DNA from: Pseudomonas gingeri
GTDB taxonomy: Bacteria > Pseudomonadota > Gammaproteobacteria > Pseudomonadales > Pseudomonadaceae
NCBI RefSeq assembly: GCF_013386165.1
Contig: NZ_JACAOS010000011.1
Span: forward strand, 74,541 to 125,404
Length of the DNA: 50,864 nt
Direction of reading: 5' to 3'
Position 1 is the first letter of the stretch. The number at the start of each line of letters is the position of its first letter. The notes under the pieces were generated by a model. The model did no database searches and was not told the origin of the DNA. It saw only the letters and a list, made by a program, of their open reading frames with translations. Positions 1 through 7,450 of the stretch are shown piece after piece. The position numbers and the translations under genes were made by a program.

Positions 1-1
1 C

Positions 2-841
2 CTCTCGGTGGTCGCCGTATCATTAAAAAAAAAAAATGCCCATCTGCACAGCGGCGTGCGCCTGCTGGTGTTGAGCAATGACGGCCAGAGTCCTGCCGCG
101 ATTGCCGCGTTGCTGCGCGAACGGGGTTTCGGCCCGAGCCGGATCAGCGTGCTGGAACACCTCGGTGGCCCGGCGGAACGGCGGATCGATGGGCTGGCCG
201 ACAGTTGGAGCGATCCGGTGATTGCCGACCTGAACCTGGTCGCCATCGAATGTCTGGCCGCCCCCGGTACAGCGCGCCTGTCGCGGATCGGCGGGCTGCC
301 GGACTCGGCCTTCGAACATGACGGGCAACTGACCAAACGCGATGTCCGTGCCATCACCCTCGCCCGCCTCGCTCCGGTACCCGGTGAACTGTTGTGGGAT
401 GTCGGCGCGGGCAGCGGCTCCATCGGTATCGAATGGATGCGCGCCCACCCCAGTTGCCGGGCCATTGCCATCGAGGCCGATGCCGGTCGCCAACAGTTGA
501 TCGAACGCAACCGTGACAGCCTCGGAGTGCCGGGCCTGCAATTGATTCGCGGCAGCGCACCCGAGGCCCTGGCCGGACTGGAGCCGCCGGATGCGATCTT
601 TATCGGCGGCGGCGTTACCCGCCCGGGCGTGCTGGATAGCTGTTGGGCGCATCTCAAGCCGGGAGGACGGTTGGTGGCGAATGCCGTGACCCTGCAAAGC
701 GAAATGCTGCTGATGGACTGGCGCCAGACCCATGGCGGCGAACTGACCCGCATTCATATCGCCCAGGCCCAACCGCTGGGGGATTTCGACACCTGGCGCC
801 AGGCGCTGCCGATCACCCTGCTCGACGTCATCAAGCCATGA
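2..841 (+). CDS. cobL: Precorrin-6Y C5,15-methyltransferase (decarboxylating), 3' part, cut by window edge
   Basis: This is the C-terminal part of the bifunctional CobL (CbiE+CbiT) enzyme, which methylates C-5 and C-15 of precorrin-6Y and decarboxylates the acetate side chain in aerobic cobalamin synthesis. The frame is open to the window edge, so the N-terminus lies outside. The visible protein holds the end of the CbiE tetrapyrrole-methylase domain ([15 protein letters not shown]) and a complete CbiT domain with a class I SAM-binding loop ([14 protein letters not shown]) and IFIGGG. Something is odd near the edge: where family members usually read roughly SLHGRP followed by about five residues, this frame reads SLKKKNAH because of a run of twelve A. 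It may be a real lesion or a sequence error. It precedes cbiD and cobK in the same direction, as in P. aeruginosa. Identity is secure; integrity of the CbiE half is not. Confidence 0.93.
   Translation, partial: LSVVAVSLKKKNAHLHSGVRLLVLSNDGQSPAAIAALLRERGFGPSRISVLEHLGGPAERRIDGLADSWSDPVIADLNLVAIECLAAPGTARLSRIGGLPDSAFEHDGQLTKRDVRAITLARLAPVPGELLWDVGAGSGSIGIEWMRAHPSCRAIAIEADAGRQQLIERNRDSLGVPGLQLIRGSAPEALAGLEPPDAIFIGGGVTRPGVLDSCWAHLKPGGRLVANAVTLQSEMLLMDWRQTHGGELTRIHIAQAQPLGDFDTWRQALPITLLDVIKP
25..36. other. Run of twelve A inside cobL
   Basis: Twelve consecutive A in otherwise GC-rich coding DNA encode three lysines plus part of an asparagine, exactly where the conserved HGRP segment of the CbiE domain is expected. 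The frame stays open on both sides. It could be a slippage-prone lesion or an assembly or gap-fill artefact. Confidence 0.8.
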
Positions 842-854
842 ACACCTATCCCCT

Positions 855-954
855 TGTAGGAGCGAGCTTGCTCGCGATGGACGTCAACGATAACGCGAGA
901 AACCTGATGCCACGCGGTGCCCCGGCTACCATCGCGAGCAAGCTCGCTCCTACA
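855..954. repeat. REP doublet (REPIN) between cobL and cbiD
   Basis: Two 26-bp copies (855-880 and 929-954) are perfect inverted repeats of each other and contain the core GGAGCGAGCTTGCTCGCG. The inner segment contains CGTCAACGATAACG, also seen inverted in the urt REPINs, so the unit spread as a whole. The second copy ends just before the GGGAG that serves as the cbiD ribosome-binding site, so this element sits inside an operon and may affect message folding or stability. Confidence 0.95.
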
Positions 955-967
955 GGGAGCCATCTTC

Positions 968-2065
968 ATGCGTGACGAAACCGCCGAGCAGCCCGCGCCC
1001 CTGCGCAGCGGCCTGACCACCGGCAGCTGCGCCACGGCCACTGCCCTGGCGGCGGCGCGCCTGCTGCTCAGCGGCATCAGCTGTGACGCCGTGCAAATCA
1101 CCCTGCCCAAGGGCAAGCGCGTGGACATGCGCCTGGAGTTCTGTCGCCGTCATCACGACAGCGCCGAGGCCGGCACCCTCAAGGATGCCGGCGACGACCC
1201 GGATGTCACCCACGGCGCCCTGCTCTACTCGCAAGTGCGGCTGATCGCCGAACCGGGCGTGCAGTTTCATGCCGGCAGCGGCGTCGGCACCGTCACCCGC
1301 CCCGGCCTGGTGCTGGCCGTCGGCGAACCGGCGATCAACCCGGTGCCGCGCCGGATGATCACTGAGCATCTGCTGCAACTGGCGGCCGAGCTGGACTACG
1401 CCGGCGGTTTTTCAGTCACCGTCAATGTCCGCGACGGCGAAGCCCTGGCGCTGAAAACCATGAACCCGCGGCTGGGCATTCTGGGTGGGCTGTCGATCCT
1501 CGGCACCAGCGGCATCGTCCGGCCGTTTTCCTGCGCGGCCTATATCGCCTCGATCCACCAGGGCATCGACGTCGCCAAGACCAACGGTTACCTGCATATC
1601 GCCGCCTGCACCGGCAACGCCAGCGAGGACACCATGCGCCGCGTCTACAACCTGCCGGAAATCGCCCTGATCGAAATGGGCGACTTCGTCGGTGCCGTGC
1701 TCAAGCACCTGCGCAAGGTGCCGGTGGACAAACTGAGCCTGTGCGGAGGCTTCGGCAAGATCAGCAAATTGGCGGCAGGGCACATGGACCTGCACAGCCG
1801 GCATTCGAGCATCGACCTGCCGCAACTGGCCGAATGGGCGGCCGAGGTTGGCGCCGATCAAGCCTTGCAGGAGGCGATTGTCCAGGCCAATACCAGCCAG
1901 CAGGCACTGGCCATGGCCAGCGCGGCCGGCATCGCCCTGGGTGATGCAGTCTGCCAGCGAGCACGTGACTTCGCCCGCAGCGTGGTCCCCGCGCAGGTGC
2001 AGGTGGAAGTTTTCGCCATCGATCGCCAGGGCGGCATCGTCGGTCACGCCGGAGTCCTGTCATGA
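968..2065 (+). CDS. cbiD: Cobalt-precorrin-5B (C1)-methyltransferase
   Basis: CbiD methylates C-1 of (cobalt-)precorrin-5B during ring contraction in corrin synthesis. In pseudomonads it stands in this aerobic-pathway cluster. The 365-residue protein opens with the family signature [18 protein letters not shown] and continues with the glycine-rich [15 protein letters not shown] segment. The ATG at 968 is chosen because GGGAG lies at 955-959 and because the open frame further upstream (to 917) runs through the REP repeat, which is unlikely to be coding. The stop overlaps the cobK start (ATGA), so the two are translationally coupled. Length is normal for the family. Confidence 0.95.
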   Translation: MRDETAEQPAPLRSGLTTGSCATATALAAARLLLSGISCDAVQITLPKGKRVDMRLEFCRRHHDSAEAGTLKDAGDDPDVTHGALLYSQVRLIAEPGVQFHAGSGVGTVTRPGLVLAVGEPAINPVPRRMITEHLLQLAAELDYAGGFSVTVNVRDGEALALKTMNPRLGILGGLSILGTSGIVRPFSCAAYIASIHQGIDVAKTNGYLHIAACTGNASEDTMRRVYNLPEIALIEMGDFVGAVLKHLRKVPVDKLSLCGGFGKISKLAAGHMDLHSRHSSIDLPQLAEWAAEVGADQALQEAIVQANTSQQALAMASAAGIALGDAVCQRARDFARSVVPAQVQVEVFAIDRQGGIVGHAGVLS

Positions 2066-2787
2066 AACGCCTGTTGCTGCTCGGCGGTGTCACCGAGGCG
2101 CTGGCGATTGCCCGGACCTTGGGCCCAGCGCACATCTACAGCCTGGCAGGAGTCGGGCGAGTACCGACGGACTTGCAGTGCCAGGTCCGGGTCGGCGGTT
2201 ATGGCGGCGCCGAAGGCCTGGCGCACTTTATCCAGGCTGAAGGCATCGACCTGCTGCTGGACGCCACCCATCCCTACGCCGCACAAATCAGCAGCAACGC
2301 CGCCACCGCCGCCCGCCTGAGCGGTATTCCCTGCTGGGCACTCCGGCGTCCGGCCTGGGTCGCGGAGCCCAACGACGACTGGCGCGAAGTCGCCGATTGG
2401 GCCGCTCTGGTCGAAGCCCTCAAGCCCTTCCAACGCCCGCTGTTCACCCTCGGCCGCGAGCCTCTGCAACATCTGGAAGAAATTCCCGCCGGGCAGTTCT
2501 GGACCCTGCGCGCCCTCGATGAGTATCCCGGCAACGCCCGCTGCGAAGTGATCGGCGCCCGCGGGCCGTTCCTGCTGGAAGACGAGCGTGCCTTGTTCGA
2601 ACGCCGCGCCATCGACGTGTTGATCAGCAAGAACAGCGGCAGCGGTGCGACCGAGCCCAAACTGCAGGTGGCCCGGGAACGCGGGATACCGGTGCTGATT
2701 CTCCAGCGACCGACATTGCCGCCAGTGGACCGGGAGTTCCAGACGCTCACTGAAACACTTGCCGCGTTGGCAAGCACCAGCGAATAG
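2062..2787 (+). CDS. cobK: Precorrin-6A reductase
   Basis: CobK reduces precorrin-6A to dihydroprecorrin-6 with NAD(P)H in cobalamin synthesis; the product is the substrate for CobL encoded just upstream. The 241-residue protein starts with a dinucleotide-binding-like strand ([20 protein letters not shown]) and has the family segments [24 protein letters not shown] and [16 protein letters not shown], the last being the typical C-terminal CobK/CbiJ motif. It begins inside the cbiD stop codon and is the last cobalamin gene visible. After its stop about 50 bp separate it from an unrelated toxin-antitoxin unit with its own promoter. Confidence 0.95.
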   Translation: MKRLLLLGGVTEALAIARTLGPAHIYSLAGVGRVPTDLQCQVRVGGYGGAEGLAHFIQAEGIDLLLDATHPYAAQISSNAATAARLSGIPCWALRRPAWVAEPNDDWREVADWAALVEALKPFQRPLFTLGREPLQHLEEIPAGQFWTLRALDEYPGNARCEVIGARGPFLLEDERALFERRAIDVLISKNSGSGATEPKLQVARERGIPVLILQRPTLPPVDREFQTLTETLAALASTSE

Positions 2788-2809
2788 ATCACGATCATCA
2801 GCTTGCAAA

Positions 2810-2829
2810 TATAGTAACCTTTAGGTTAC
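2810..2829 (+). promoter_or_regulatory. Promoter and palindromic operator of the toxin-antitoxin pair
   Basis: The perfect palindrome GTAACCT-TT-AGGTTAC (2814-2829) overlaps a -10-like TATAGT (2810-2815) about 30 bp before the toxin start. This layout fits autorepression by the antitoxin or the complex, the usual rule for such pairs. The -35 box is not clear. The operator role is inference. Confidence 0.65.
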
Positions 2830-2841
2830 CTTGAGAGCGCA

Positions 2842-3177
2842 ATGATCGAGGTCGAAGAATATATTCGGGGCAACCAGTCCAACCCATTCGAAAACTGGTT
2901 CGCGTCATTGGATGTGCAGGCCGCCACGAAGGTATCCACCGCAATCCTTCGCATGCAGATGGGCAACACCTCCAACATCAAGTGGTTCGACGGCCTGGGT
3001 GAATACCGCATCGATTGGGGACCGGGCTACCGAATCTATCTGATCCAGGAAGGCAAACGGCTGATCATCCTGTTTGGCGGTGGTCACAAATCCAGCCAGA
3101 GCAACGACATCAAGCAAGCCAAAGCGCTCATTGCCGAATACCAGCGTCGTAAAAAAGCCGCATCGAAAACGAGGTAA
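2842..3177 (+). CDS. HigB/RelE-superfamily toxin (addiction module killer protein)
   Basis: This 111-residue protein has the pattern of phage-derived Gp49-like/HigB toxins of the type annotated as addiction module killer protein: PFENWFASLD near the N-terminus, then LGEYRIDWGPGYRIYLIQ and LFGGGHKSSQSNDIKQAKAL. Members of the superfamily are ribosome-dependent or free mRNA endonucleases; the activity here is inferred. GAGAG at 2833-2837 precedes the ATG. The toxin gene comes first and the antitoxin follows after 6 bp, the order typical of HigBA-like systems. It sits between the cobalamin and copper clusters with no sign of a mobile element around it. Confidence 0.88.
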   Translation: MIEVEEYIRGNQSNPFENWFASLDVQAATKVSTAILRMQMGNTSNIKWFDGLGEYRIDWGPGYRIYLIQEGKRLIILFGGGHKSSQSNDIKQAKALIAEYQRRKKAASKTR

Positions 3178-3183
3178 CACCGA

Positions 3184-3507
3184 ATGGCCCTTACTCGCAG
3201 CTTCAAACAAACCATCGCCGAGCGAGCACAGCGCGACCCGGCGTTCGCCCAGGCACTGCTGGATGAGGCCGCCACCCTGTTTCTCAATGGCGAACCCGAG
3301 ATTGCACGGGTAATTCTGCGTGACCTGGTCAACGCTACCGTCGGTTTCGAGGGCCTGGCCAAGGAAACCGACAAGCCAAGTAAAAGTCTGCATCGCATGC
3401 TCTCGGCCAAGGGCAATCCAAGCATGGACAACCTGGCCGCCATCTTCAGCGTGATTCGCGCCACCCTGGGCGTGAAGATCGAGGTTCATGCCGTTCCGGC
3501 CCTGTAA
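3184..3507 (+). CDS. HigA-like antitoxin (addiction module antidote, HTH)
   Basis: This 107-residue protein is the partner of the upstream toxin. It matches the addiction-module antidote type: an N-terminal helical region (FAQALLDEAATLFLNGEPEIARVILRDLV) and a C-terminal helix-turn-helix (GLAKETDKPSKSLHRMLSAKGNPSMDNLAAIF) resembling XRE/HI1420-like proteins. The HTH would bind the palindrome at 2814-2829. The ribosome-binding site (GAGG about 3170) lies within the last toxin codons, so translation is probably coupled. The C-terminal tail after the HTH (GVKIEVHAVPAL) is slightly longer than in the shortest members. Confidence 0.87.
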   Translation: MALTRSFKQTIAERAQRDPAFAQALLDEAATLFLNGEPEIARVILRDLVNATVGFEGLAKETDKPSKSLHRMLSAKGNPSMDNLAAIFSVIRATLGVKIEVHAVPAL

Positions 3508-3651
3508 CGGCATCCTGCTACGCTTGAGCACAAGGACACCGACAAGCCCTACACAAGCTTGCGACTTTTCACCGCAGCCCGCGCTTTTACTTATGAAGGA
3601 CGTTCAGGCTAAATAACCCATCTGTTTGAAAACACTCACGGAAATCCTTCC

Positions 3652-4053
3652 ATGTCCCGACAACGGCTAGCAACTGCCTGGATCGCCTGCTTCGCAGTGC
3701 TGTTCAATCTGCTCGCCATGCCGATGTCCGGAGCCATGGCGCAAGCCTCGCAAGACTCGATCCCGGAGCAACTGCTGTGGGGCAGTTTCTGCTCGGCCAG
3801 CGGTACCCGGCTGGTGGCCATCGACCTCGGCAAGCTGGAACAGCCAGCCCCGCAGAACGATGACCATTCCAATATGCAGCACTGCTGGTGTTGTGCGGGC
3901 TTCGCGACGTTGCTGGGATTGCCCGGCCATCTACCACAACTGCCCGTGGTCGGGATCGAAACCCACCCGGCGCGCGCCGTCAGCAATATCGACAGCCCCA
4001 CACCGCGCCAGCAATGGCCCTCGCTCAACCCCCGGGCCTCTCCACTCAGCTGA
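3652..4053 (+). CDS. DUF2946 family protein, first gene of copper cluster
   Basis: This is a 133-residue protein with an N-terminal signal or anchor (residues about 8-30, ACFAVLFNLLAMPMSGAMA) and a cysteine/histidine cluster MQHCWCCAGF typical of DUF2946 proteins, which are small membrane-linked proteins repeatedly found next to copper receptors and PCu(A)C chaperones. The biochemical role is unknown; metal binding or relay is inference. It is followed by the PCu(A)C gene after 49 bp, and a second DUF2946 gene comes after that. The 144 bp upstream (3508-3651) presumably hold the promoter, but no convincing copper-regulator box was found. Confidence 0.8.
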   Translation: MSRQRLATAWIACFAVLFNLLAMPMSGAMAQASQDSIPEQLLWGSFCSASGTRLVAIDLGKLEQPAPQNDDHSNMQHCWCCAGFATLLGLPGHLPQLPVVGIETHPARAVSNIDSPTPRQQWPSLNPRASPLS

Positions 4054-4102
4054 TTCACACCCACAAGTCCGTGTGCGTCATGAATCGTTATGGAGAACAA
4101 CC

Positions 4103-4597
4103 ATGTTCAAGAATGCCCTGTTGCTGGCCGCCCTGCTGCTGCCCGCCTGCTTTGCCAATGCCCATGAGTTCAAGGTCGGTGACCTGCAGATCAGCCATCC
4201 CTGGTCCCAGGAGCTGCCACCCAATGCGCCGACCGTGGCGGCCTATTTCGTGATCCACAACTCCGGCACCAGCGCCGACCGCCTGACCGGCGTCGACAGT
4301 CCCATCGCCGGCAAGGCCGAACTGCATGAACACGTGATGCAACTCGACCTGATGAAAATGCAGCAGGTCACCAGCGTCGACATAGCGGCCGGCGGCGAAG
4401 TGAAGTTCGCGCCCATGGCTTACCATGTGATGTTGCTGGACCTCAAGGACCGTAGCCTGTTGCAGGACGGCAAGCACTTCCCGCTGACCCTGCACTTTGA
4501 AAAGGCCGGCGCGCTGACCGTCGAGGTCTCGGTGCAGAAACAACCGCCGGCCGGGACCGGCGACATGAGCCACATGGACCACGCACCCGCGCAATAA
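4103..4597 (+). CDS. Periplasmic copper chaperone, PCu(A)C family
   Basis: The 164-residue protein has a signal peptide (cut near ANA-HEF, residue 20) and the full PCu(A)C copper-binding pattern H-x10-M-x21-H-x-M, met exactly by H75, M86, H108 and M110. Family members bind Cu(I) in the periplasm and help deliver it, for example to cytochrome oxidase. The C-terminal tail adds MSHMDH, a further likely metal-binding site. The ATG at 4103 follows GGAG at about 4092 and gives a proper signal peptide; the longer open frame upstream overlaps the DUF2946 gene and is rejected. It lies between two DUF2946 genes and upstream of the OprC-like receptor, so it probably acts on copper entering through that receptor. 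Confidence 0.93.
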   Translation: MFKNALLLAALLLPACFANAHEFKVGDLQISHPWSQELPPNAPTVAAYFVIHNSGTSADRLTGVDSPIAGKAELHEHVMQLDLMKMQQVTSVDIAAGGEVKFAPMAYHVMLLDLKDRSLLQDGKHFPLTLHFEKAGALTVEVSVQKQPPAGTGDMSHMDHAPAQ

Positions 4598-4618
4598 GCC
4601 ACGACGCCGTTGAACGCC

Positions 4619-5044
4619 ATGCACGCCGCACGCCTCAGGTCACCCCGCTCCCGCGCACCAGTACGCGGCAGTTGGCTGAGCCTGTTCGCCATGTTGATGA
4701 TCTTTATCGGACCGCTGATTTCCCAGGCGATGCCGATGGATCACCGCATGCCCATGTCGATGGGCATGGACATGTCGATGGAGATGCCCGGGCCTGCCGG
4801 CGAGGCCATGGCGCCAGGCGCCGACGAGCACCACGCCCCCAGCGCCGAGCACCATGCCCTGTGGGAAAAATGCGGCTATTGCAGCCTGCTGTTCAGTTGC
4901 CCGGCCCTGCCGCAGACCCTGAGCTTCGCCGCCCTTGACGGCCCCCGGCCAACCTCCGTGGTCGCCACCCAGACCCGCCTGGGTCATGCCCGCCAAAGCA
5001 TTTTCCCCGGCGCCCGTACCCGCGCTCCGCCCGCGTTCCATTAA
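4619..5044 (+). CDS. DUF2946 family protein, Met/His-rich
   Basis: This second DUF2946-type protein (141 residues from ATG 4619; a TTG at 4610 would add three residues) has one hydrophobic segment (about residues 18-37, WLSLFAMLMIFIGPLISQA). A strikingly methionine/histidine-rich stretch follows (MPMDHRMPMSMGMDMSMEM), then the cysteine motif WEKCGYCSLLFSC. Methionine-rich tracts are common Cu(I) ligands in periplasmic proteins, so copper binding is likely. It ends 97 bp before the OprC-like receptor start and is probably co-transcribed. The function of the family is not known. Confidence 0.8.
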   Translation: MHAARLRSPRSRAPVRGSWLSLFAMLMIFIGPLISQAMPMDHRMPMSMGMDMSMEMPGPAGEAMAPGADEHHAPSAEHHALWEKCGYCSLLFSCPALPQTLSFAALDGPRPTSVVATQTRLGHARQSIFPGARTRAPPAFH

Positions 5045-5141
5045 GCAACGACAGACAACCCTCTCACCCGGCCCGCCTGGACTGTAAACCGCAGTGCCAG
5101 GGCGGCGGCCGTGTTGTATTCGCTTGAATGATGGAACGCTT

Positions 5142-7262
5142 ATGTCCCCTGCAAACACTCGCCTGCGCACTGCGCGGTCGTCCTCCCCGTTCGCCCTCAA
5201 CGAGGCCCGTGCACGTCTGCGCCAGGGCACCGCGCTGATGTGCGGCGCCATGCTCGCACCCGCTATCTTCGCCGCCGACTCGCCGGACGATCCACCCCGG
5301 GAAATCGCCCCGACGGTGATTACCGCCATCGCCCCCAGCTCGCCATTGACGGTGATCACCGATCCCAAGGACCCGCGCCAGCCGGTTCCGGCCAGTGACG
5401 GCGGCGACTACCTGAAGACCATCCCCGGCTTTGCCCTGGTCCGTAACGGCGGCACCAACGGTGACCCGGTGCTGCGCGGCATGTTCGGCTCACGACTGAA
5501 CATCCTCACCAATGGCGGCCAGATGCTCGGTGCCTGTCCGGGCCGGATGGACGCGCCGACCTCCTACATCGCGCCGGAAACCTACGACAAACTGACGGTG
5601 ATAAAAGGCCCGCAAACCGTACTCTGGGGACCCGGTGCCTCGGCCGGGACCATCCTCTTCGACCGCGAGCCGGAGCACTTCGGCGAGCTCGGTACGCGGG
5701 TCAATGCCAGTCTGCTGGCCGGCTCCAACGGCCGCTTCGACAAGGTCGTCGATGCCGCCGCCGGCGGCCCGTTGGGTTATGTCCGGGTGATCGGCAACCA
5801 GGCCCGTGCCGGCGACTACAAGGACGGCAATGGCGACAGCGTGCCCTCGCGCTACGACAAGTGGAACGGCGACGTCGCCCTGGGTTGGACGCCGGATGCC
5901 GACACCCTGCTGGAACTGACCGCCGGCAAGGGTAACGGTGAAGCCCGCTACGCCGGGCGCGGCATGGACGGCGCGCAATTCAAGCGCGAGAGCCTTGGCC
6001 TGCGCTTTGAAAAATCCAACCTCGGCGAGGTGCTCGACAAGCTCGAGGCCCAGGTCTACTACAACTACGCCGACCACGTGATGGACAACTACAGCCTGCG
6101 CCAACCCTCCGGCACCGGGATGATGGCCGGGCCCATGGCCTCCAACGTCGACCGCCGGACCCTCGGCGCCCGGCTCAAGGCCACCTGGCGCTGGGCCGAC
6201 TGGCAACTGATCAGCGGCCTCGACGCGCAGACCGACGAACACCGCCAACGCAGCAGCATGGGTATCGACACCTACCAGGACCTGCCGCGCAACAAGGATG
6301 CCGAGTTCCATAACTACGGCGTCTTCGGTGAACTGACCTGGTACGCCGCCGAGCGCGACCGCCTGATCAGCGGCGCTCGTCTGGACCGCGCCTCGGCCAA
6401 GGACTTCCGTCAGAGCATCGGTTCCGGCATGAGCGCCCAGCCCAATCCGACTGCCAACCAGACCCGTTCCGACAGCCTGCCAAGCGGTTTCATGCGCTAC
6501 GAGCATGACCTGGCCGACAGCCCGACCACGCTGTACGCCGGCCTCGGGCATGCCGAACGTTTCCCGGACTACTGGGAACTGTTCTCCCCCAACCAGGGCC
6601 CAAGCGGCGCCCTCAATGCCTTCGCTGCGATCAAGCCGGAGAAGACCACCCAGCTGGATGTCGGCCTGCAGTACAAGACCGAGGACCTGGAGGCCTGGGC
6701 CTCGGGTTATGTCGGCCAGGTACGCGACTTCATCCTGTTCAACTATCAGCCGGGAATGATGGGCACGACCTCCCAGGCGCGCAATGTCGATGCGCGGATC
6801 ATGGGCGGCGAGCTCGGCGCGGCCTACCACCTGACGTCCAACTGGAAAGCCGACGCCAGCCTGGCCTACGCCTGGGGCAAGAACACCAGCGACGGCAAGG
6901 CCCTGCCACAAATGCCACCGCTGGACAGCCGCCTGGGCCTGACCTACAGCCGCGACAACTGGAGTGCCGGTGGCCTGTGGCGGGTGGTTGCGCGACAGAA
7001 CCGCATCGACCTGAACGAGGGCAACGTGGTCGGCAAGGACTTTTCCAAAAGCGCCGGCTTCGGGGTGTTCTCCCTCAACGGCGCATACCGGATCAACCAG
7101 CACGTGAAGGTCAGCAGCGGCGTCGACAACCTGTTCAACAAGGCCTACGCCGAACACCTGAACCTGGCAGGCAACGCCGGGTTCGGCTACCCGGCCAATG
7201 ACCCGCGGGCCATCAACGAACCGGGGCGCACGTTCTGGACCAAGGTGGACATGAGTTTCTAA
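5142..7262 (+). CDS. oprC: TonB-dependent copper receptor, OprC/NosA type
   Basis: The 706-residue outer-membrane protein has a signal region (ending near APAIFAADS), a plug domain with SRLNILTNGGQ, and a 22-strand barrel ending in a terminal aromatic residue (KVDMSF). Two copper ligand motifs described for P. aeruginosa OprC are present: CPGRM (C132, M136) in the plug and HVM (H312, M314) in the barrel, so direct copper binding and import is strongly indicated. The start at 5142 is preferred over upstream codons because the extra residues are not signal-like. It follows the PCu(A)C/DUF2946 genes and is followed, after a REP doublet, by a PepSY membrane protein, the same neighbourhood as oprC in P. 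aeruginosa. Confidence 0.94.
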   Translation: MSPANTRLRTARSSSPFALNEARARLRQGTALMCGAMLAPAIFAADSPDDPPREIAPTVITAIAPSSPLTVITDPKDPRQPVPASDGGDYLKTIPGFALVRNGGTNGDPVLRGMFGSRLNILTNGGQMLGACPGRMDAPTSYIAPETYDKLTVIKGPQTVLWGPGASAGTILFDREPEHFGELGTRVNASLLAGSNGRFDKVVDAAAGGPLGYVRVIGNQARAGDYKDGNGDSVPSRYDKWNGDVALGWTPDADTLLELTAGKGNGEARYAGRGMDGAQFKRESLGLRFEKSNLGEVLDKLEAQVYYNYADHVMDNYSLRQPSGTGMMAGPMASNVDRRTLGARLKATWRWADWQLISGLDAQTDEHRQRSSMGIDTYQDLPRNKDAEFHNYGVFGELTWYAAERDRLISGARLDRASAKDFRQSIGSGMSAQPNPTANQTRSDSLPSGFMRYEHDLADSPTTLYAGLGHAERFPDYWELFSPNQGPSGALNAFAAIKPEKTTQLDVGLQYKTEDLEAWASGYVGQVRDFILFNYQPGMMGTTSQARNVDARIMGGELGAAYHLTSNWKADASLAYAWGKNTSDGKALPQMPPLDSRLGLTYSRDNWSAGGLWRVVARQNRIDLNEGNVVGKDFSKSAGFGVFSLNGAYRINQHVKVSSGVDNLFNKAYAEHLNLAGNAGFGYPANDPRAINEPGRTFWTKVDMSF

Positions 7263-7293
7263 ACCACACAGGTCTTGAAAACACTGCAAAACC

Positions 7294-7377
7294 TGTAGGA
7301 GCCGGCTTGCCGGCGATGGCGGCCGCGAGAGCGACGCAGGACTTGCCGGCCTCATCGCCGGCAAGCCGGCTCCTACA
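7294..7377. repeat. REP doublet, GCCGGC subtype
   Basis: Inverted 25-bp copies at 7294-7318 and 7353-7377 with core GGAGCCGGCTTGCCGGCG lie between oprC and the PepSY gene. This is a different sequence subtype from most REPs in the window (GCCGGC instead of GCGAGC). Confidence 0.93.
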
Positions 7378-7450
7378 AGGATCGAGCGATGACAAAGACA
7401 TCACGGCTTCAGACGACCAAAAAACAATCAAACCTTGCGGAGCGCTCCTG

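Noticed and set aside
917..967. Extended N-terminus of CbiD
   Set aside because: The extra codons are encoded by the REP repeat; the ATG at 968 has a proper ribosome-binding site.
5490..7364. Long minus-strand open frame (624 codons) opposite oprC
   Set aside because: It is a shadow of a GC-rich gene: low-complexity Val/Gly/Ala composition, no known motif, and the plus strand codes a clear receptor with copper ligands.
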